DNA from: Magnaporthiopsis rhizophila
Lineage: Eukaryota > Ascomycota > Sordariomycetes > Magnaporthales > Magnaporthaceae
Direction: 5' to 3'
Assembly: GCA_003049465.1 (NCBI GenBank)
Contig: PYSS01000003.1
Coordinates: 310,001 to 374,000, forward strand
DNA length: 64,000 nucleotides
Shown here: positions 11,262-23,496 of the stretch, in pieces
How the letters are laid out: every line of letters starts with the position of its first letter
Position numbering within the stretch: the first letter of the stretch is position 1
Made by a program: the position numbers and the translations under genes
Notes under the pieces: generated by a model
The model's input: the letters and a program-made list of their open reading frames with translations, nothing else
The model's database searches: none
What the model was told of the DNA's origin: nothing

Positions 11262-12103
11262 GAAGCGCGCGCCACGGCCTCGAGCTCGCAATTGTATGGG
11301 CAAAGAAGGAAACAGAAAGCCGCGATGCCCGTCCTCCAGAGGATGGCGATGTATGATAGCTCGAAAAGAACGGCCGGCTTCTTCGCGATGGTGCCGAGGC
11401 ACAAGGTGGGAAAATAAAACGAAAAGAGTAACCGGGAAGGAGGAATGAGGTTTGAGGAAGGGAGAGCCGAAGAAATTTAGCCTTGAAGTGGTCGACCTTT
11501 TTTCTTCGTCGCCCCCACTTTGGTTCGCAATGAAGGCGGTGGCGGTGGTGGCTGTGCTGAGCTTTGAAGCAATCCAATACCTCTACCCCATGACTTCAGT
11601 CGTCCAAGCCAAGATGCAGGGGGACTGGCTGACGGCCCACAAAGCTGAGCTAGGTAGCTCAAGGCGACGGTCGCCTGGGCACACATGTGTTCCTCTCAGC
11701 CCAATGCTGATAGAAACCAGGGACGTGTCCAGAGAATATTTAGCGGTCTTTGTTTTGCAAGGTCATACGTGGACACAGCTCAGTGCGAACCTGCAGGCCT
11801 GGCGACCCGTAAAGCGCCTAGTATTCCTTGGGGCGACTGGGGCACAAGACAGCCACGCTGGACTGGGCACTCTCGGCCCATGATTTCTCGCCGCGGGCTG
11901 TCCTTCACTTTTCTCCCCCACCTCTTCGGCCAACGCTCGCCTGGTACCTTGTGCCGCGTGACAGCTCGCTCAGTCTTCGCAGTACTTATTTATCCCCTCA
12001 TCGCCCTCCTCCCCTTCGCTGTATGCATTTTTGATTCCGCCTCGAAAATCCTCCGTCCCGCCCCTCTTCTCTCGCTGCGGGCACCAGACCGACTCCCGCC
12101 GAG
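11262..12103. other. Divergent intergenic region
   Basis: Promoter territory for GID8 (-) and the uridine kinase gene (+). It contains a perfect 6-bp inverted repeat GAGCTA-GG-TAGCTC at 11647-11660. No gene seen. Confidence 0.5.
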
Positions 12104-14325
12104 ATGCCCAGGCCAAGCTCGCCGTCGCCCGCCATGGAGGAGAACGGGGCAGCCAACTCCACCATCAAGACTCGGCACCACTACGCGCCGCCGTGGGCCG
12201 ACGTGAGCATTATCGGAATTGCGGGCAGCTCGGGCTCTGGCAAGTCGAGCGTCTCGGATGCGATTGTCAAGAAGTTGAACTTGCCCTGGGTCGTGATTCT
12301 GTCCATGGTAAAGCGGTCTTTCCCCGTGCACCCACCAACGTCAGGGTCGTCGATCCAAGGCGTTTGATTGGGTGGGCCTTGCACGAACCTCGCGTTCGCA
12401 TCTTCGACTTACACAGACACGTGTGTCACCCCGAACGCAGGATTCCTACTACAAGACGTTGAGCGCCGAAGCCTCCAAGAAGGCGTTCGCATGCGAGTAC
12501 GACTTTGACTCTCCTGATGCAAGTCAATTTTCTCCTCTTCTTGGCCCCCTTTTTGCGAAGTTTTACCTCAGGATTTTGATGATCCATCTCCGTCCAAAAC
12601 AAGGTCCCCAATACGGTGGGCTAACACATATCGCCTATCCGCCACAGGCAATTGATTTCGATGCTCTCGTCCAGTCTTTACGTGACCTCAAGGCCGGGTA
12701 GGTACCGCACCGGCCCCTGTAAATTACGAGGTCCTATAATAATCCGACTCGTCTCCCTGGCCGGGCTGGACTTGGACGACGGGCTCTGATGTAGCTAACC
12801 TGTCCCGGCAAATAGTAAACGGGCGGAAATACCCATCTATTCCTTCCAGCAACACCAGCGGCTCGAACAGACCACATCGATATACTCCCCTCACGTCCTG
12901 ATCTTGGAGGGCATCTTCGCACTGTATGACCCCAGGGTCCTGGAGCTGATGGATATGAAGGTGAGTTCCAGCGGCCCTGGGTTCCTGACGAACGTTGCTA
13001 CGCATGCCTAGCTAAGACTTGATTCCTCATTGATTCAAAGGTGTTCTGCGAAGAAGACGCAGATGTCTGCCTAAGTCGGCGAGGTGAGCTTGGCACTCGA
13101 TAGCCGTCCACGTTTGTGGCAGCTTTGTAGGCTCACGCGCGACCGCACACAAGTTATCCGGGACGTCAGGGATCGGGGCAGAGATGTCGAAGGGATACTC
13201 AAGCAGTGGCTAAGTTTCGTAAAGCCCAACTTTGAGAAGGCGAGTGATGGATTCACCACGCTGCGAGTTTACACTGGGGATATGGTCTAACAAGCGTATC
13301 CCGACGTCTGTAGTTTGTCGATCCGCAACGCAAAGTAGCAGGTGAGGCTGAGAGACAGATGCTATGTTCCCCTAGGCCGGATTTTGCTGAACTTCCCCAA
13401 AACACAGACATCATTCTCCCAAGAGGCATCGAGAACACCGTCGCCATCAGTGAGTAGAGGAAACACTTGGGGGATACAACACGCCCTTTTGAAATGCTCA
13501 GCCCTGACAAACTTTACCTTTCCAACACAACAGCCGTGGTTGTTCAGTATGTCGAGCAGAAGCTCTTGGAGAAATCCAAGCAGCACCGCGCCGCCCTGAC
13601 CAGACTCGAGCTCGAGTCCCAAGCATCGCCACTGTCCAACAGGGTGGTCTTTCTCGAGCAGACTCCGCAGATGCGCGGCATGGACACCATCCTGCACGAC
13701 ATCGACACGCCCAGCGAGGAGTTCATCTTCTACTTTGACCGCATATCGACCCTGCTGATTGAACGGTGAGCTTCACCCGAAATATCGAGACTCGTTACTC
13801 ATTGGGGAGTATTGACTGACTTGTCCCTCACAAATCAGCGCCCTCGAAAACGTCAAGTTCAAAGAGGCCACCGTCACGACGCCGCAGGGGCACACGTACC
13901 GGGGCCTCCGGGCGCGCGGCGACGTGAGCGCCATCGTGCTGGAGCGGGGCGGCGCCGCGCTCGAGACGGGCCTGAAGCGCGTGATCCCGGACTGCAAGAT
14001 GGGCCACGTCGTCATCGAGTCCAACGTGCGCACGGGCGAGCCCGAGCTCAAGTACCAGAAGCTGCCGCGCGACATCGAGTCCCGCTGCAGCAACGTGCTG
14101 CTGCTCGACGCCCACATGTCGTCGGGCGGGTCCGCCCTCATGGCCGTCCAGGTCCTGCTCGACCACGGCGTGCCCCAGGACCGCATCGTGCTCGCCACCT
14201 ACTCGGCCGGCCGCATGGGCCTGCACCGCCTGACGACCGTGTTCCCGGACATTACCGTTGTCGTGTGCAAGCTGGTGAATGACATCGAGGAGAGGTGGAT
14301 CGAGAAGAGGTACTTCAGGTGCTGA
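12104..14325 (+). CDS. urk1: Uridine kinase with UPRT-like C-terminal domain
   Basis: Ten exons, about 464 residues: 12104-12307, 12441-12518, 12648-12697, 12816-12960, 13041-13083, 13154-13239, 13314-13341, 13408-13449, 13534-13765 and 13839-14325. All phases close. Residues ~34-50 carry the kinase P-loop (GIAGSSGSGKSSV); DSYYK and the FDSPDAIDFDAL segment follow, then LILEGIFALYD, the DADVCLSRR/RDVRDRGRD lid region and WLSFVKPNFEKFVDP. The last exon is uracil-phosphoribosyltransferase-like, with LLLDAHMSSGGSALMAVQVL in place of the PRPP loop and ATYSAGRMGLHRLTTVFPD. The kinase domain phosphorylates uridine and cytidine in pyrimidine salvage; in related proteins the UPRT domain is often catalytically weak. 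Intron 2 (donor GCAAGT) and intron 6 (donor GCGAGT) appear to be GC-AG, because GT alternatives break the frame. Confidence 0.9.
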
Positions 14326-14576
14326 AGAGCGGCTGTAAAAGGCGCCACCTCCAGGAGTAACTTCTCATAAGTAGGGAGGCACAGGACGAGAAAATCGCAA
14401 CGCTCCCAGCCAACAAAGTGAACCCTGAAAGGGAGGCTAAAGTACGATGCGGCTCTAGCGTATGGATATCGTATCTTTCTAGGTTCATGATGTCTCTGAT
14501 TCCTGCCGTTCTGCGGCTTTGAGAAAGCTAGTATCTCTGCATACCACACATTCACGTTCCCATCGAACCTGCGACC

Positions 14577-16744
14577 TCAATAGGCCATCAGATCTGTCCA
14601 GTTGGTTAGCCAAAGCTGTAAAAAAGCATGCACGCCGAAAGGTGCCTGTGTGAGTCCAAGGGCCCAAAAAACTTACCACGGCCAAATAGACCCCGCTTGA
14701 GCCAGTCCATTGCCAAGAGCAATCTGGTCCGGAGACTGACCGACTGAGCAAAGTAGACACTCCTCCAGGCATACACAGCCCACAAGCCGCCGGTCAGACT
14801 CCAGCCTTCACCCAGATCAAACACAGCCGAGTTGCCAATGTAAGCCAGGCTGCCAAGATGCTTATACTCAAAGGCCTTGTACACGGCCGCGTCAATGTCG
14901 GCGTCCCTGATGTCGTTGGCTTGCAGGCCTGGCGCGGCCCTTGCGAGCTTGTTCAGCTTGTGCGCGAGGTACTGGCCTTGCTGATGCGCGCGCTGGGCCG
15001 TAGCTGGCAGCGACGTGAGCTTGGAATCGATCTGGCGCAGGAGCTCCCTGAGCTCGCCAAAATCGAGGGTCCCGCTCTGGTCCCTGTCGAACTCGGCAAA
15101 GAGCTTGTCGAGGCGCTTCAGGTGGGTGGCAGCCTGCGGGAACCGCTTCTTGACATCGGCCGCGACGCTGCGCCAGTCGCTGAATTGCAGCTCTAGGGTC
15201 TCGGGGTCGCGGCCGTGCTTCCACGCATATCCGCGAAGAAACTTTATTATGTGGTCAGCCACATTGTTTTGCACCGTGCTGCAGTCCCCGATGGCGTACA
15301 CGTCCCCCAGCGGTGTGCCGTTCACGCGCAGGTGGCTGTCCGTCTCCAGAGCGTGCCTGTTTTGCTGGCTTTCGCCCAGCCGGGCCGACACTGTCTTGCA
15401 AAACTCTGTCTGAGACACGCCTGTCGACCATAGGCAGAAGCCCATAGGAAGTTCTTTCGTGATGAGCTTGCCGTCGGGGCCCTTTTGGGTGAAAATGATA
15501 CTGTCCCGCTTAACCTCGCTGACCCTGGAGTTGGTCAAGACCTGGATCTGGTCTCTGGCGAAGCGATCTTCGGCGTATTTGGAGATTTTCTCGTCATAGG
15601 TGTTGAGCACATGCGACCTCGACTGAATGAGATGCACCGAAATCTCATTACGAAGCAGCCTGGGGAAGTGTAGCGTCAGGTCCTCGTTCAGCAGGTCAAC
15701 CAGCTCAGCAGCAAACTCCACACCCGTTGGTCCTCCACCGCTGATGACGAAACTCAAAAGACGCCGACGCTCCTCATCAGACGTGGTGGGCAGACTGGCC
15801 AGCTCCAGGTTGTGCACAACCTGATTCCGGATCTTGCGCGCGTCGCGGATATCTTTGAGGAAGTAGCAGTTCTCTAGCCCCTTGACGCCATGCGGGTTGG
15901 TGCTCGACCCGACACCGATCACTAGCTTGTCATAGGGCACGTAGAATCTGACCTCCTTGCCGGAGGCATCCATTTGAGAGACCTCGACCAATTTGTGGGA
16001 GAAGTCGACATCCTCGGCGCTGGCTCTCAGAAAGTGGCCTCGCACCCTGTGGAGGATCCTCCTGATCGGCTCGACAAGCGACTTCAGCTCGAGTGTGCCC
16101 ACCGTCGCGGATGGGAGCATCGGGGTGAAGAGGAAGTAGTTGGTCGGCGAAATGAGCGTGACATTATAATCATCGGGATTGAGCTCCTTGAGGATTGCGA
16201 CGCTCCCCCAGCCACCGCCCAGGATTACCAGCTTGGGTTTGTCCAGGTGCCTCTTGGTGGCTTCGCTCTCCTGGTCGTCGAGGTAGGCCTCGAGGATTGG
16301 CAGATTTTTGGGTCCTCCGCGCCGAGGATTGAGAGCAGACTGCGGGACACAGATCTCGGCGTGTTCGACTGCCTCCTTGTAGGTCGAGGCGTCATACAGA
16401 AAGAAGGCGACGACGCCGAGGCCGACGAATGCAATGGAACTCCCGAACCATGCCGCCGCGCGATATGTAAAGTTGAGGACTTTCGATTTTGTCTGGGGCA
16501 GAGGACTGCCGGAGAGGTGTCGAATGAATGGACGACTGGCGAGCAGTGCGAGGCGCTTGGGCGAGCGGGGAGTACTACTGCTCGTCGCCTTGGACTCGGA
16601 GGCTTTCTGCGATGAAGGTCTCGACGTGCCGGCGGAAGATCGCGGGTGAATAGGATAGATTCTAGCATGCGCGAGGCGGCGTGGGATAGGCGATGGTCTA
16701 GCCCAGGCTCGAAGCGCCTGGGTCTGAGCCCTTGCTGGAAGCAT
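14577..16744 (-). CDS. nde1: External alternative NADH:ubiquinone oxidoreductase with EF-hand
   Basis: Two exons, 14677-16744 and 14577-14593, about 694 residues. The 83-nt intron (donor GTAAGT, branch GGCTAACC, acceptor GGACAG) gives the C-terminus GLFGRDLMAY. The N-terminus is Arg/Ala/Ser-rich (MLPARAQTQALRAWARPS), fitting mitochondrial import, followed by one membrane helix (WFGSSIAFVGLGVVAFFLYD). Then come the FAD-binding site KLVILGGGWGSVAILKELN, NYFLFTPMLPSATVGTLE, and the NADH-binding site SFVISGGGPTGVEFAAEL. An EF-hand loop DRDQSGTLDFGE lies near residue 555, inserted before the C-terminal membrane-anchor region (LGSLAYIGNSAVFDLG). This is the calcium-binding type-II enzyme that oxidises cytosolic NADH at the outer face of the inner membrane without pumping protons. 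It converges on the uridine kinase gene with only 251 bp between. Confidence 0.93.
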
Positions 16745-17830
16745 CGCAGGCGCGTTCGGGGCTCAGATCACGACGGGTTGGTCTATCGGGAGCAAAAAGA
16801 GCATCGCCGTGACCGGTTCGCGGGCAATTGTGCCCATACAAGGTCGGGGATCCCACAGGCGTACGGAATTGACTTTGTTAGCCGGAATGCTGTTAGAATC
16901 GTTGTGACGAAAGGGATGTCGCGAAGTCCAAGTTGGCGGCGTGGTGCGTCATTGCGGGTCGAATGCGGGAACGCAGGGCGGAGAGCTTGGTCCAGCTGGC
17001 CGGCTGGCGTTGCATAAGTGGCGCCGCTGGAATTGGGTGATCCATCTTCCACAGCTCGAGGTACCGCGGCGAGTGACAGCTGTCGGAGACCGAGGAGATA
17101 GATGTGCATTCGCCGATAATCGCAAACGCCCAGTATCCGGATGTCATAGAATCTTCATAATAAGCATTTTACTCTTGGTTCACGCGGGTCAAGTGTCAGT
17201 TTGGATGGCAAATGGTCGCTCGCTGATTGAGATTTTTTTTTTTTCTTTTTTCTTTTTTTTTTTCTTCTTCTTTAATATTCCTGCCTGAGGACAGTCAGGT
17301 CGGATCAGTTATCTTATCAGAGCAACGAGACGGGCGCTGCGTGTGTGGTGATTTTGAAGGATGCTCGGTCTTCAGCTGTCTCCCATTCAATGGGTGTCAG
17401 CAAGTGAAATTCCGCCCACGCTCCGCACCCATGGTTGGTAAGCAAGGGTGTTCAAGCACCGGAATTTAAACGCTTGGGCAAGGATTCCGGAATCTCGGAG
17501 CCAACCATTCACGCCGCACCCCCTGGGACATCTTCTGTCGCCCACTTCGACTTACACCGGCCCGCTTCCGGGATGGGGTGCTCTACGCAACCCTCTCGAT
17601 ATCTAGTAACTTGACAGATTCTAAACCTCAAGCAGCTTGAGCTCTTCGCTTCCATCTCGCTACGCGGTGGCGGATGCTCAACAACGCAGAGCGTTGATTT
17701 CACGTTATTGTCGTGAATTCCGCTCAGCTCAGTCAGAACTGAACGAGTGAGGGCCACCCAGCAGCCCTGCCCCCTGACTCTCCCACTTCTTAGAGTTCAA
17801 CACCCCCGGAGCCACATCGGCGCTGCCAAG
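16745..17830. other. Divergent intergenic region
   Basis: Promoter space for the NADH dehydrogenase (-) and the Zn2Cys6 regulator (+). Contains a T-rich pyrimidine tract (17233-17271). No gene seen. Confidence 0.55.
17233..17271. repeat. T-rich pyrimidine tract
   Basis: Nearly pure T with a few C interruptions, including a T12 run at 17233-17244. Simple sequence in a promoter region. Confidence 0.85.
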
Positions 17831-20410
17831 ATGGACCCTTCCGTCTTTGATTCCCCGGCTTCCGATGCCACCAGACCCAGGACCGGGACTCTGCGTCGTT
17901 CGTGTGAGGCCTGTCGGGCATTGAAAGCGCGCTGCATCCTCGATACGTCGGCTCCACAGCACCAACGTTGCTGCCAGAGGTTTGTTTCCCCGTTCCCCGC
18001 CTGCTTCCGGTTATTCTCCTTGGATGGCGCTAAGCTCTTTGCTTGGACGTGGTTTAGATGCTCCAGTCATGGCCTCGACTGTGTGTTTGAAGAGGCCCTC
18101 GCTCGCCCCAAGCGCGCCAGACCCGCAGCGTAGGTCGCCCCAGTCCCAATGCATCTCTACTGGGAAGGTGTCCATACTAAACAGCATATCAACGTGCAAA
18201 GTCGCACCCGGGTCAAGGATGTCGAAGATAAGATAGACAACTTGATCGCCCTCATCGCCGCCCGGAACGCAGCGACGGAGACGCCCAAGTCGGTGGATGT
18301 TCTGCCCCTGAACCCACCTAGCCTCGGGGACGCGGCCATGCCTCAACTCCCTGTCAACATGATCTTTCCGGATCCCGACCACAGCTGCTCACCCGCCATG
18401 TCCATGGAGCCAATGTTCTCGTCACACGACGTCTTCGGTAAAGGCATCATCTCCCTCGCAATGGGCGAAAGCCTCCTGGCTACCTTCAGAGACAGCGATT
18501 CTACCATGCCCTTTGCTGTGCTGGCCCCGCACATGACGTTTGAATATCTTCGGCGCGAGCGGCCGTGCATGCTGCTCGCTATCGTGACTGCCACTGCGGT
18601 CGACAGTGCTCTGCAAGAGAAACTGATCGACGAGTTCCGGCAGTTTGTCGCGCAGAACGTCATCGTGTCTGGCCATAAAAGCATTGACATAATCCAGGGA
18701 ATAACCATCTTCTGCCTGTGGTAAGAAGCCTTGAACAGCAGTTTCTTTTTATTTTTATTTATTTCTTTTATAAGTTGTTGGCGTTTTTTGGGGACTGACA
18801 TGTTTGTACTTCTCCCAGGCATCACCGCACCTCCCGCCCTCACATCCATCAACTGTACCAGATGTCGCAAGTTGCTGTGACGATGGCGGTCGACTTGGGT
18901 CTCCCAGCACTTTCTCAGATTCACGACATGAATCTTCAGAAGGCTGGCCTCGCAAGGAGCAGTCGTGAGAGTGACCCTCAGTTCTGGGATGATCTGGAGC
19001 GGATACGAGCCTACCTCTACTGTTACTGTGTCTCCAACAGGTATGCTACTAGCCATCGATACCCTCACTTTCTGATTGTGATGTCTGACTCGATGGCCTT
19101 TCCTTGCAGCTTCTCAAGAGCCGTGAAAAAACCGAACCAGCTCAACCACAGCAGGCGGATCGAAGAGGCCGCCAAGCTCATTGCTAGCCTGAAGACGGCT
19201 CCGTCCGATGATGTCCTCATATACCACATTCGACTACAGCGATTCGCCGAGGAGGTAGAGGCGATGTTCGGGTACGGCGACCCTGACGGCATGGACGAGA
19301 TGGATGACTGGAAAATCCACGCCATGGCCAAATCCTTCGACCGAAGACTGGCGCTCCTCAAGGACTCTACGCCACCAGAGATCTTGGCCAACCGTGAGTT
19401 CTGCTCTAGGCTCTTCTTGTGATCGTCCTTAGGCGGATGTTGCCTGGCCAAAGATCTGGATCAGGGGCAATCAGACCTTGCTAACCGCGCACACTCTGCA
19501 ATGCACACAGCCTTCATCAAGCTGAGCTTCCTGTACCTGCCCATCTACATCAGCGAGATCAGTCTCCGCACGCCTCCCGGGCACGACCGCAAGGGGGAGC
19601 CTTGTTGCGGCTGGTGCTCGTCGGTTTACCGGTCGGAGCTCATCATCTCGTGTGTCCGCGCATGCCACGCCTTCCTGGACGAGTTCCTGGCTCTTCCAGA
19701 CGAAATAATCAGGATGCTCAACGTCGCGGAGGGTGAGTTATCCGGGCGATTTCCTTCTCACCCGATGTTAATGCATTAGCTGTGCCCGTTCATTGATGTC
19801 CAGAGCTGACTTTAGTTTGGTGCGCAGTCGGTCACCACCTATATGCCCTCATGATCCTCGGCCGCGTATCCATGCGGCCGGGCATGGGAAGTCTAGACCT
19901 GGCCCTCCGCGCGGAGCTTGCCAACATTGGGCCATACCTAGTCGCATCGGAGAACAAGGCCGCGTCTTTGCTCACGTACCTGCCAGACGGCTCCATCAAG
20001 CAGGACTCGTTCTGGCAGCTGCGTGAGCTCTTTAACAGTGCATCCTCTGTAAGTCTTGCCCACAAGGAAACACTCCCCTTACCCTTCCCGTCGACGAAGG
20101 CATGAAGTAGGTTGTTATAACTAGGTAGTGGCTGACGCAAATTTGCCTGGATGTCAAAAAGATGATGGCAACATGGAAGATGGAGCCTGCACTACAACCC
20201 GCCGAGAAGGACTGCGACTTCATGCTAAAACTCGATGAGCTCATGGATCCGGTGCGGACCGAAGAGTGTTGCGAGAGGTCTCGGCAGATCCAACAGCAGG
20301 CCCTGGCGCGGAACCCTATAACCCCGGAATCGCTGTCGAATTGGGGTGGGGATCATGATCTGATTCTGGCCAACCTCAACCCGTTGTCGCCTCTCCCGGG
20401 TTGGATGTGA
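17831..20410 (+). CDS. Zn2Cys6 fungal transcription factor
   Basis: Eight exons, about 656 residues: 17831-17979, 18058-18129, 18202-18720, 18819-19040, 19110-19393, 19511-19732, 19828-20048 and 20129-20410. The zinc cluster is split by intron 1: CEACRALKARC in exon 1, then CQRCSSHGLDC across the junction, giving C-x2-C-x6-C, a longer linker, C-x2-C-x6-C. It lies near the N-terminus (residues ~25-57), followed by basic residues (RPKRARP) and a short coiled coil (RVKDVEDKIDNLIALIAAR) typical of dimerising members. The middle region (FEYLRRERPCMLLAIVTATA, LYQMSQVAVTMAVDLGL) looks like the fungal regulatory middle domain. The architecture is LEU3-like in general terms, but I cannot assign a target pathway and see no metabolic cluster beside it. 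Intron 1 has a weak donor, GTTTGT. Confidence 0.85.
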
Positions 20411-20655
20411 AGGGAGCGTAGATGAGGGACTTGATTCAAACGTAGGGCGTTCTTTCTCTAGAAAGGGATGGGCTTGGATGATGACTTTCTTATCAGGGAA
20501 TTTCTGGTGGGTTGGGTATTAAAGGGACCGAGAATCTCTTCTCGATAAGCAACGGCGGTCAACCGCAAGGCATATTTATACAGGTGTGTATCAAAGGGAA
20601 GGATGCAAGTGCGGAAATCATTGGTCATGTCGGTTTTTATTGCGCAGTAACGCCC

Positions 20656-22014
20656 TCACTCTAAGCGGAAGTCCTTGTGAGACCACTTCTCGGTCAGCTT
20701 GCTCTTGCCCTGCTTGCGGAACGGTATCCTCCTCCTAGCTTCCACTCTTCCGCGGACCACCAGGCTGCGGTATCTGTCCTTGAGCAAATTGCCCTCGGGC
20801 TTGAGTAGCCTAAGCGAGTCTTGCAACTCATCGGGTAGAACAAGCTCGAGATCCTTCTCGGGCAGCCTGAACTTGCCCAGCTGGCGCCTCCTCAGTTCGT
20901 TGTCGTCGCCCTCCTCGCTGTCGTCGCTCATCTCGATCCTGGCCAGGGCAGCCGCCTGCTCGCGTTCCGCCACCTCCGCCGCGAGCTCCTTGATTCGCGC
21001 CCCCTGTATGTTTTTGAGTTTCCGCGCCGCTTTCTCCTTGAGCCGGCGCTCTTCTTCCTTGCGCCGCTTTATCCTGTTGCGTTGCGCCTGCGTCTTGCGC
21101 TCGGCGCGCTTCTTGGCCTTGGGCGCCGCGTCCTCGCCGCCGCTCGTGAACCCTTCCCACGCCGACTCGTCCTCCTCCCACTCGGACATGTCGGCGCGCG
21201 CCTCGGCAGCCTCGGCCTCGGCCGCGGACCGGGCGACAGCCTCCGCCTTGGCCTCCTCTGCCGCCTCTGCCGCGAGCCGCTGCTTCTCCGCCTCGACGGC
21301 CTTGGCACCTTCCTCGGTGTAGCGCTCGACATAGTCGGTGAAGAGCGGGTTGTAGCTGTATCCGCCCTGGGGTTTGGGCACCGCGGGTACCGGCTTGCCG
21401 TTGGCGGCCAGCGACAGGGGTTGGCGCCTCAGCGTCTCGGGGGCCTTGGCCTTTTGCGGCTTGGGCACGAACTCGAGCTCCTGCTTCTCTCCCTTTTCCT
21501 TCGCGACAACGACGACAGGGCCGGCGGCGGACACGTCCGGGGTAGCCCAGGGATCGTACGTGGCGTCAGTGACGGCGACGGTCGACTCGTGGTGGCCGTC
21601 GGCGACCTTGCGCAGGCGGCGCAGCTCCTTCTGCGACACATAGTCCTTGCGGACGCGCTTGACTGGCAGCACGCCGTCCGTGAACTTGCTGTCAGACGGC
21701 CGCTTTCTAGACGAGACGGCAGAGACGGCAGACCGGGCGGCGATGATCTCGTCGGCCTTTAACGTCTTCCTTACGGCCTTGGGGAACTTCTTGGGGATGC
21801 TGGCGTCGCCGACGATGTCTACGGTGAAGAGAGCCTCTGATGGCCGCTCTTTGTAGACACCTCCCTGGATGATCTCCTCGTTCCGCTTCTCAAGCCCCTT
21901 CTCGACCTCGGAAACGTCGACGTGTTTCCTCCACGCCTTCCTGCCCTTCCGCGACGGCTGTTTGTACTGTTGCGGCGCCGCCGGGGCGGCCGACACGGGG
22001 CCGATTGCGGGCAT
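20656..22014 (-). CDS. nop53: Ribosome biogenesis protein NOP53
   Basis: Single exon, about 452 residues. I chose the start at 22014 (MPAIGPVSAAP) because family members begin close to the SRKGRKAWRKHVDVSEVEKG motif, which here is at residues ~20-40; 24 further upstream codons are open but unlikely. The rest fits NOP53/GLTSCR2: RPSEALFTVDIVGD, a KRVRKDYVSQKELRRL segment, SYNPLFTDYVERYTEEG-like sequence, a long Lys/Arg/Glu/Ala helix, and the C-terminal LPDELQDSLRLLKPEGNLLK and DRYRSLVVRGRVEARRRIPF. NOP53 is a nucleolar 60S factor that recruits the Mtr4-exosome for 7S/27S pre-rRNA processing in yeast. The stop is 245 bp from the stop of the converging regulator gene. Confidence 0.92.
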   Translation of the reverse strand: MPAIGPVSAAPAAPQQYKQPSRKGRKAWRKHVDVSEVEKGLEKRNEEIIQGGVYKERPSEALFTVDIVGDASIPKKFPKAVRKTLKADEIIAARSAVSAVSSRKRPSDSKFTDGVLPVKRVRKDYVSQKELRRLRKVADGHHESTVAVTDATYDPWATPDVSAAGPVVVVAKEKGEKQELEFVPKPQKAKAPETLRRQPLSLAANGKPVPAVPKPQGGYSYNPLFTDYVERYTEEGAKAVEAEKQRLAAEAAEEAKAEAVARSAAEAEAAEARADMSEWEEDESAWEGFTSGGEDAAPKAKKRAERKTQAQRNRIKRRKEEERRLKEKAARKLKNIQGARIKELAAEVAEREQAAALARIEMSDDSEEGDDNELRRRQLGKFRLPEKDLELVLPDELQDSLRLLKPEGNLLKDRYRSLVVRGRVEARRRIPFRKQGKSKLTEKWSHKDFRLE

Positions 22015-23496
22015 TATTGCAAGCTTTTGTAGCGCGGTCGGACAGGAGTCGAAGCAGTAGCGAGTCGATGATGTCTCCCGGCACAATGGGTCGAGCGGCC
22101 GATGCTATGGAATTTGGATTTTGGTCCCTGTCGGCGGTCGGCAGCCGCAGTCGCTTAGAAAAAACTTTTGGCGGGGAAAAATTCTACCAGGTCTCCACCT
22201 TTCTATAAGGCTGCGGAATCGACCGTGTTGGTTGGCGCCCCAGCAGTCGATCACCACCCCCACTATTTTATTTCGTTTGCGATACCTAAAGCTGTCCCAA
22301 GGCACGAATACCATCCAATCCAGCAAGCCGCTACAGGACATGATGCGGGAAGTATTTTACAGGAAGTAATACAGGAGGAAATAGAGGGGAAGATGTCGGC
22401 GAGATTGGGACGCCGTAGCACTAATGATGTACGAGTGAGACTTGGCCACCCCCTACGAAGTTGGCGCTCCGGCCTGACCATACCGTAAAAATAAGGAATA
22501 AGGAGAAGTACATGGAGATAAAACCACGAAGAGACTATACAAGAGGTATAGGAAAAGATTAAAACACCGTGGTTAGGAGATGTACCGTCTTTTCCTTGCG
22601 AACGAGTGCGAGAGTTCTAAATTGCGTCTCCATTCAACCGCTCCCATCCCACGTGCCACCTCAAAACAACCTCACCAAGACATCATCCACAGATTCGGTT
22701 GGAATCTGATATACTGCAATAACAGCTGGGTCCTCAAGTTAAAATCTGACGGCACCGCCTTTGCTGGTCCAAACCCATAACCAGACGCTCCCGCCCCAAA
22801 ACAACCTGGTCATCCGCACCATCTCTCTCCTCCCTCGTCCTCTTCTCTATCACCAACGCCGAGCTTTGCGAAGCCGCCCGCCTGGGGACAATACGTGCTC
22901 CCGTCTTTCCTGCACATAATTCGAACGAACTTCCACTTCTCCCACACAGGCTCTTCCTCCGCTCCTGCGATCTTTCCTATGAACCTCAGCCGCCACCAAT
23001 CTTCAATTCCTTGTGACTTGCACTAGAATCTCCACGCTACCTCCGTCCCATCCGTTCAGAACTCAAACACTCATTTTCTCCGCTACTTGCAGCAGCTAAT
23101 CCCTTACATATTGCATCTCTCTTTCCTCAAATCCCGTCCTCTCCCTGCTCTATTTCTCCCCTCTTTGTTTCTTCTACTTTACTCCTCACTCTTTCTCCTT
23201 CTTTCCACGCCGCCTTGGTATTTACCAGCTTTTTTCCCCACTGCTCTTAGTTCACTCATTTTCTCTTGCATGCTTCATTCTTCGGTCGGAGAACCAAGTT
23301 TTGCCTCGATGTGATAGCACATCGTATATCTGCTCGGATTGGAGTTCTATAACCTATCTCGGTCCCGGAGGAGCCCTTGCATTCTTGTGAAGGTTCCTCC
23401 GAACACCATCAACTCAGTGCTGAAGTCCAGGATAGGAAGAGTGCTCGCTTGGGAACATTGCGTATCCAACATCTCAGGCGCAACCGACGCCAAGCC
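22015..23496. other. Divergent intergenic region with pyrimidine-rich leader
   Basis: Carries the promoters of NOP53 (-) and the GTPase gene (+). From about 23050 to 23270 it is strongly C/T-rich, typical of fungal 5' leaders just upstream of transcription starts. No gene recognised. Confidence 0.55.

Noticed and set aside
14530..14620. tRNA-like string on the minus strand (TGGCTAACCAACTGG and GGTCGCAGGTTCGATGGG)
   Set aside because: A- and B-box-like words are present, but the T stem and anticodon stem do not pair and no acceptor stem forms; the region also holds the last exon of the NADH dehydrogenase.
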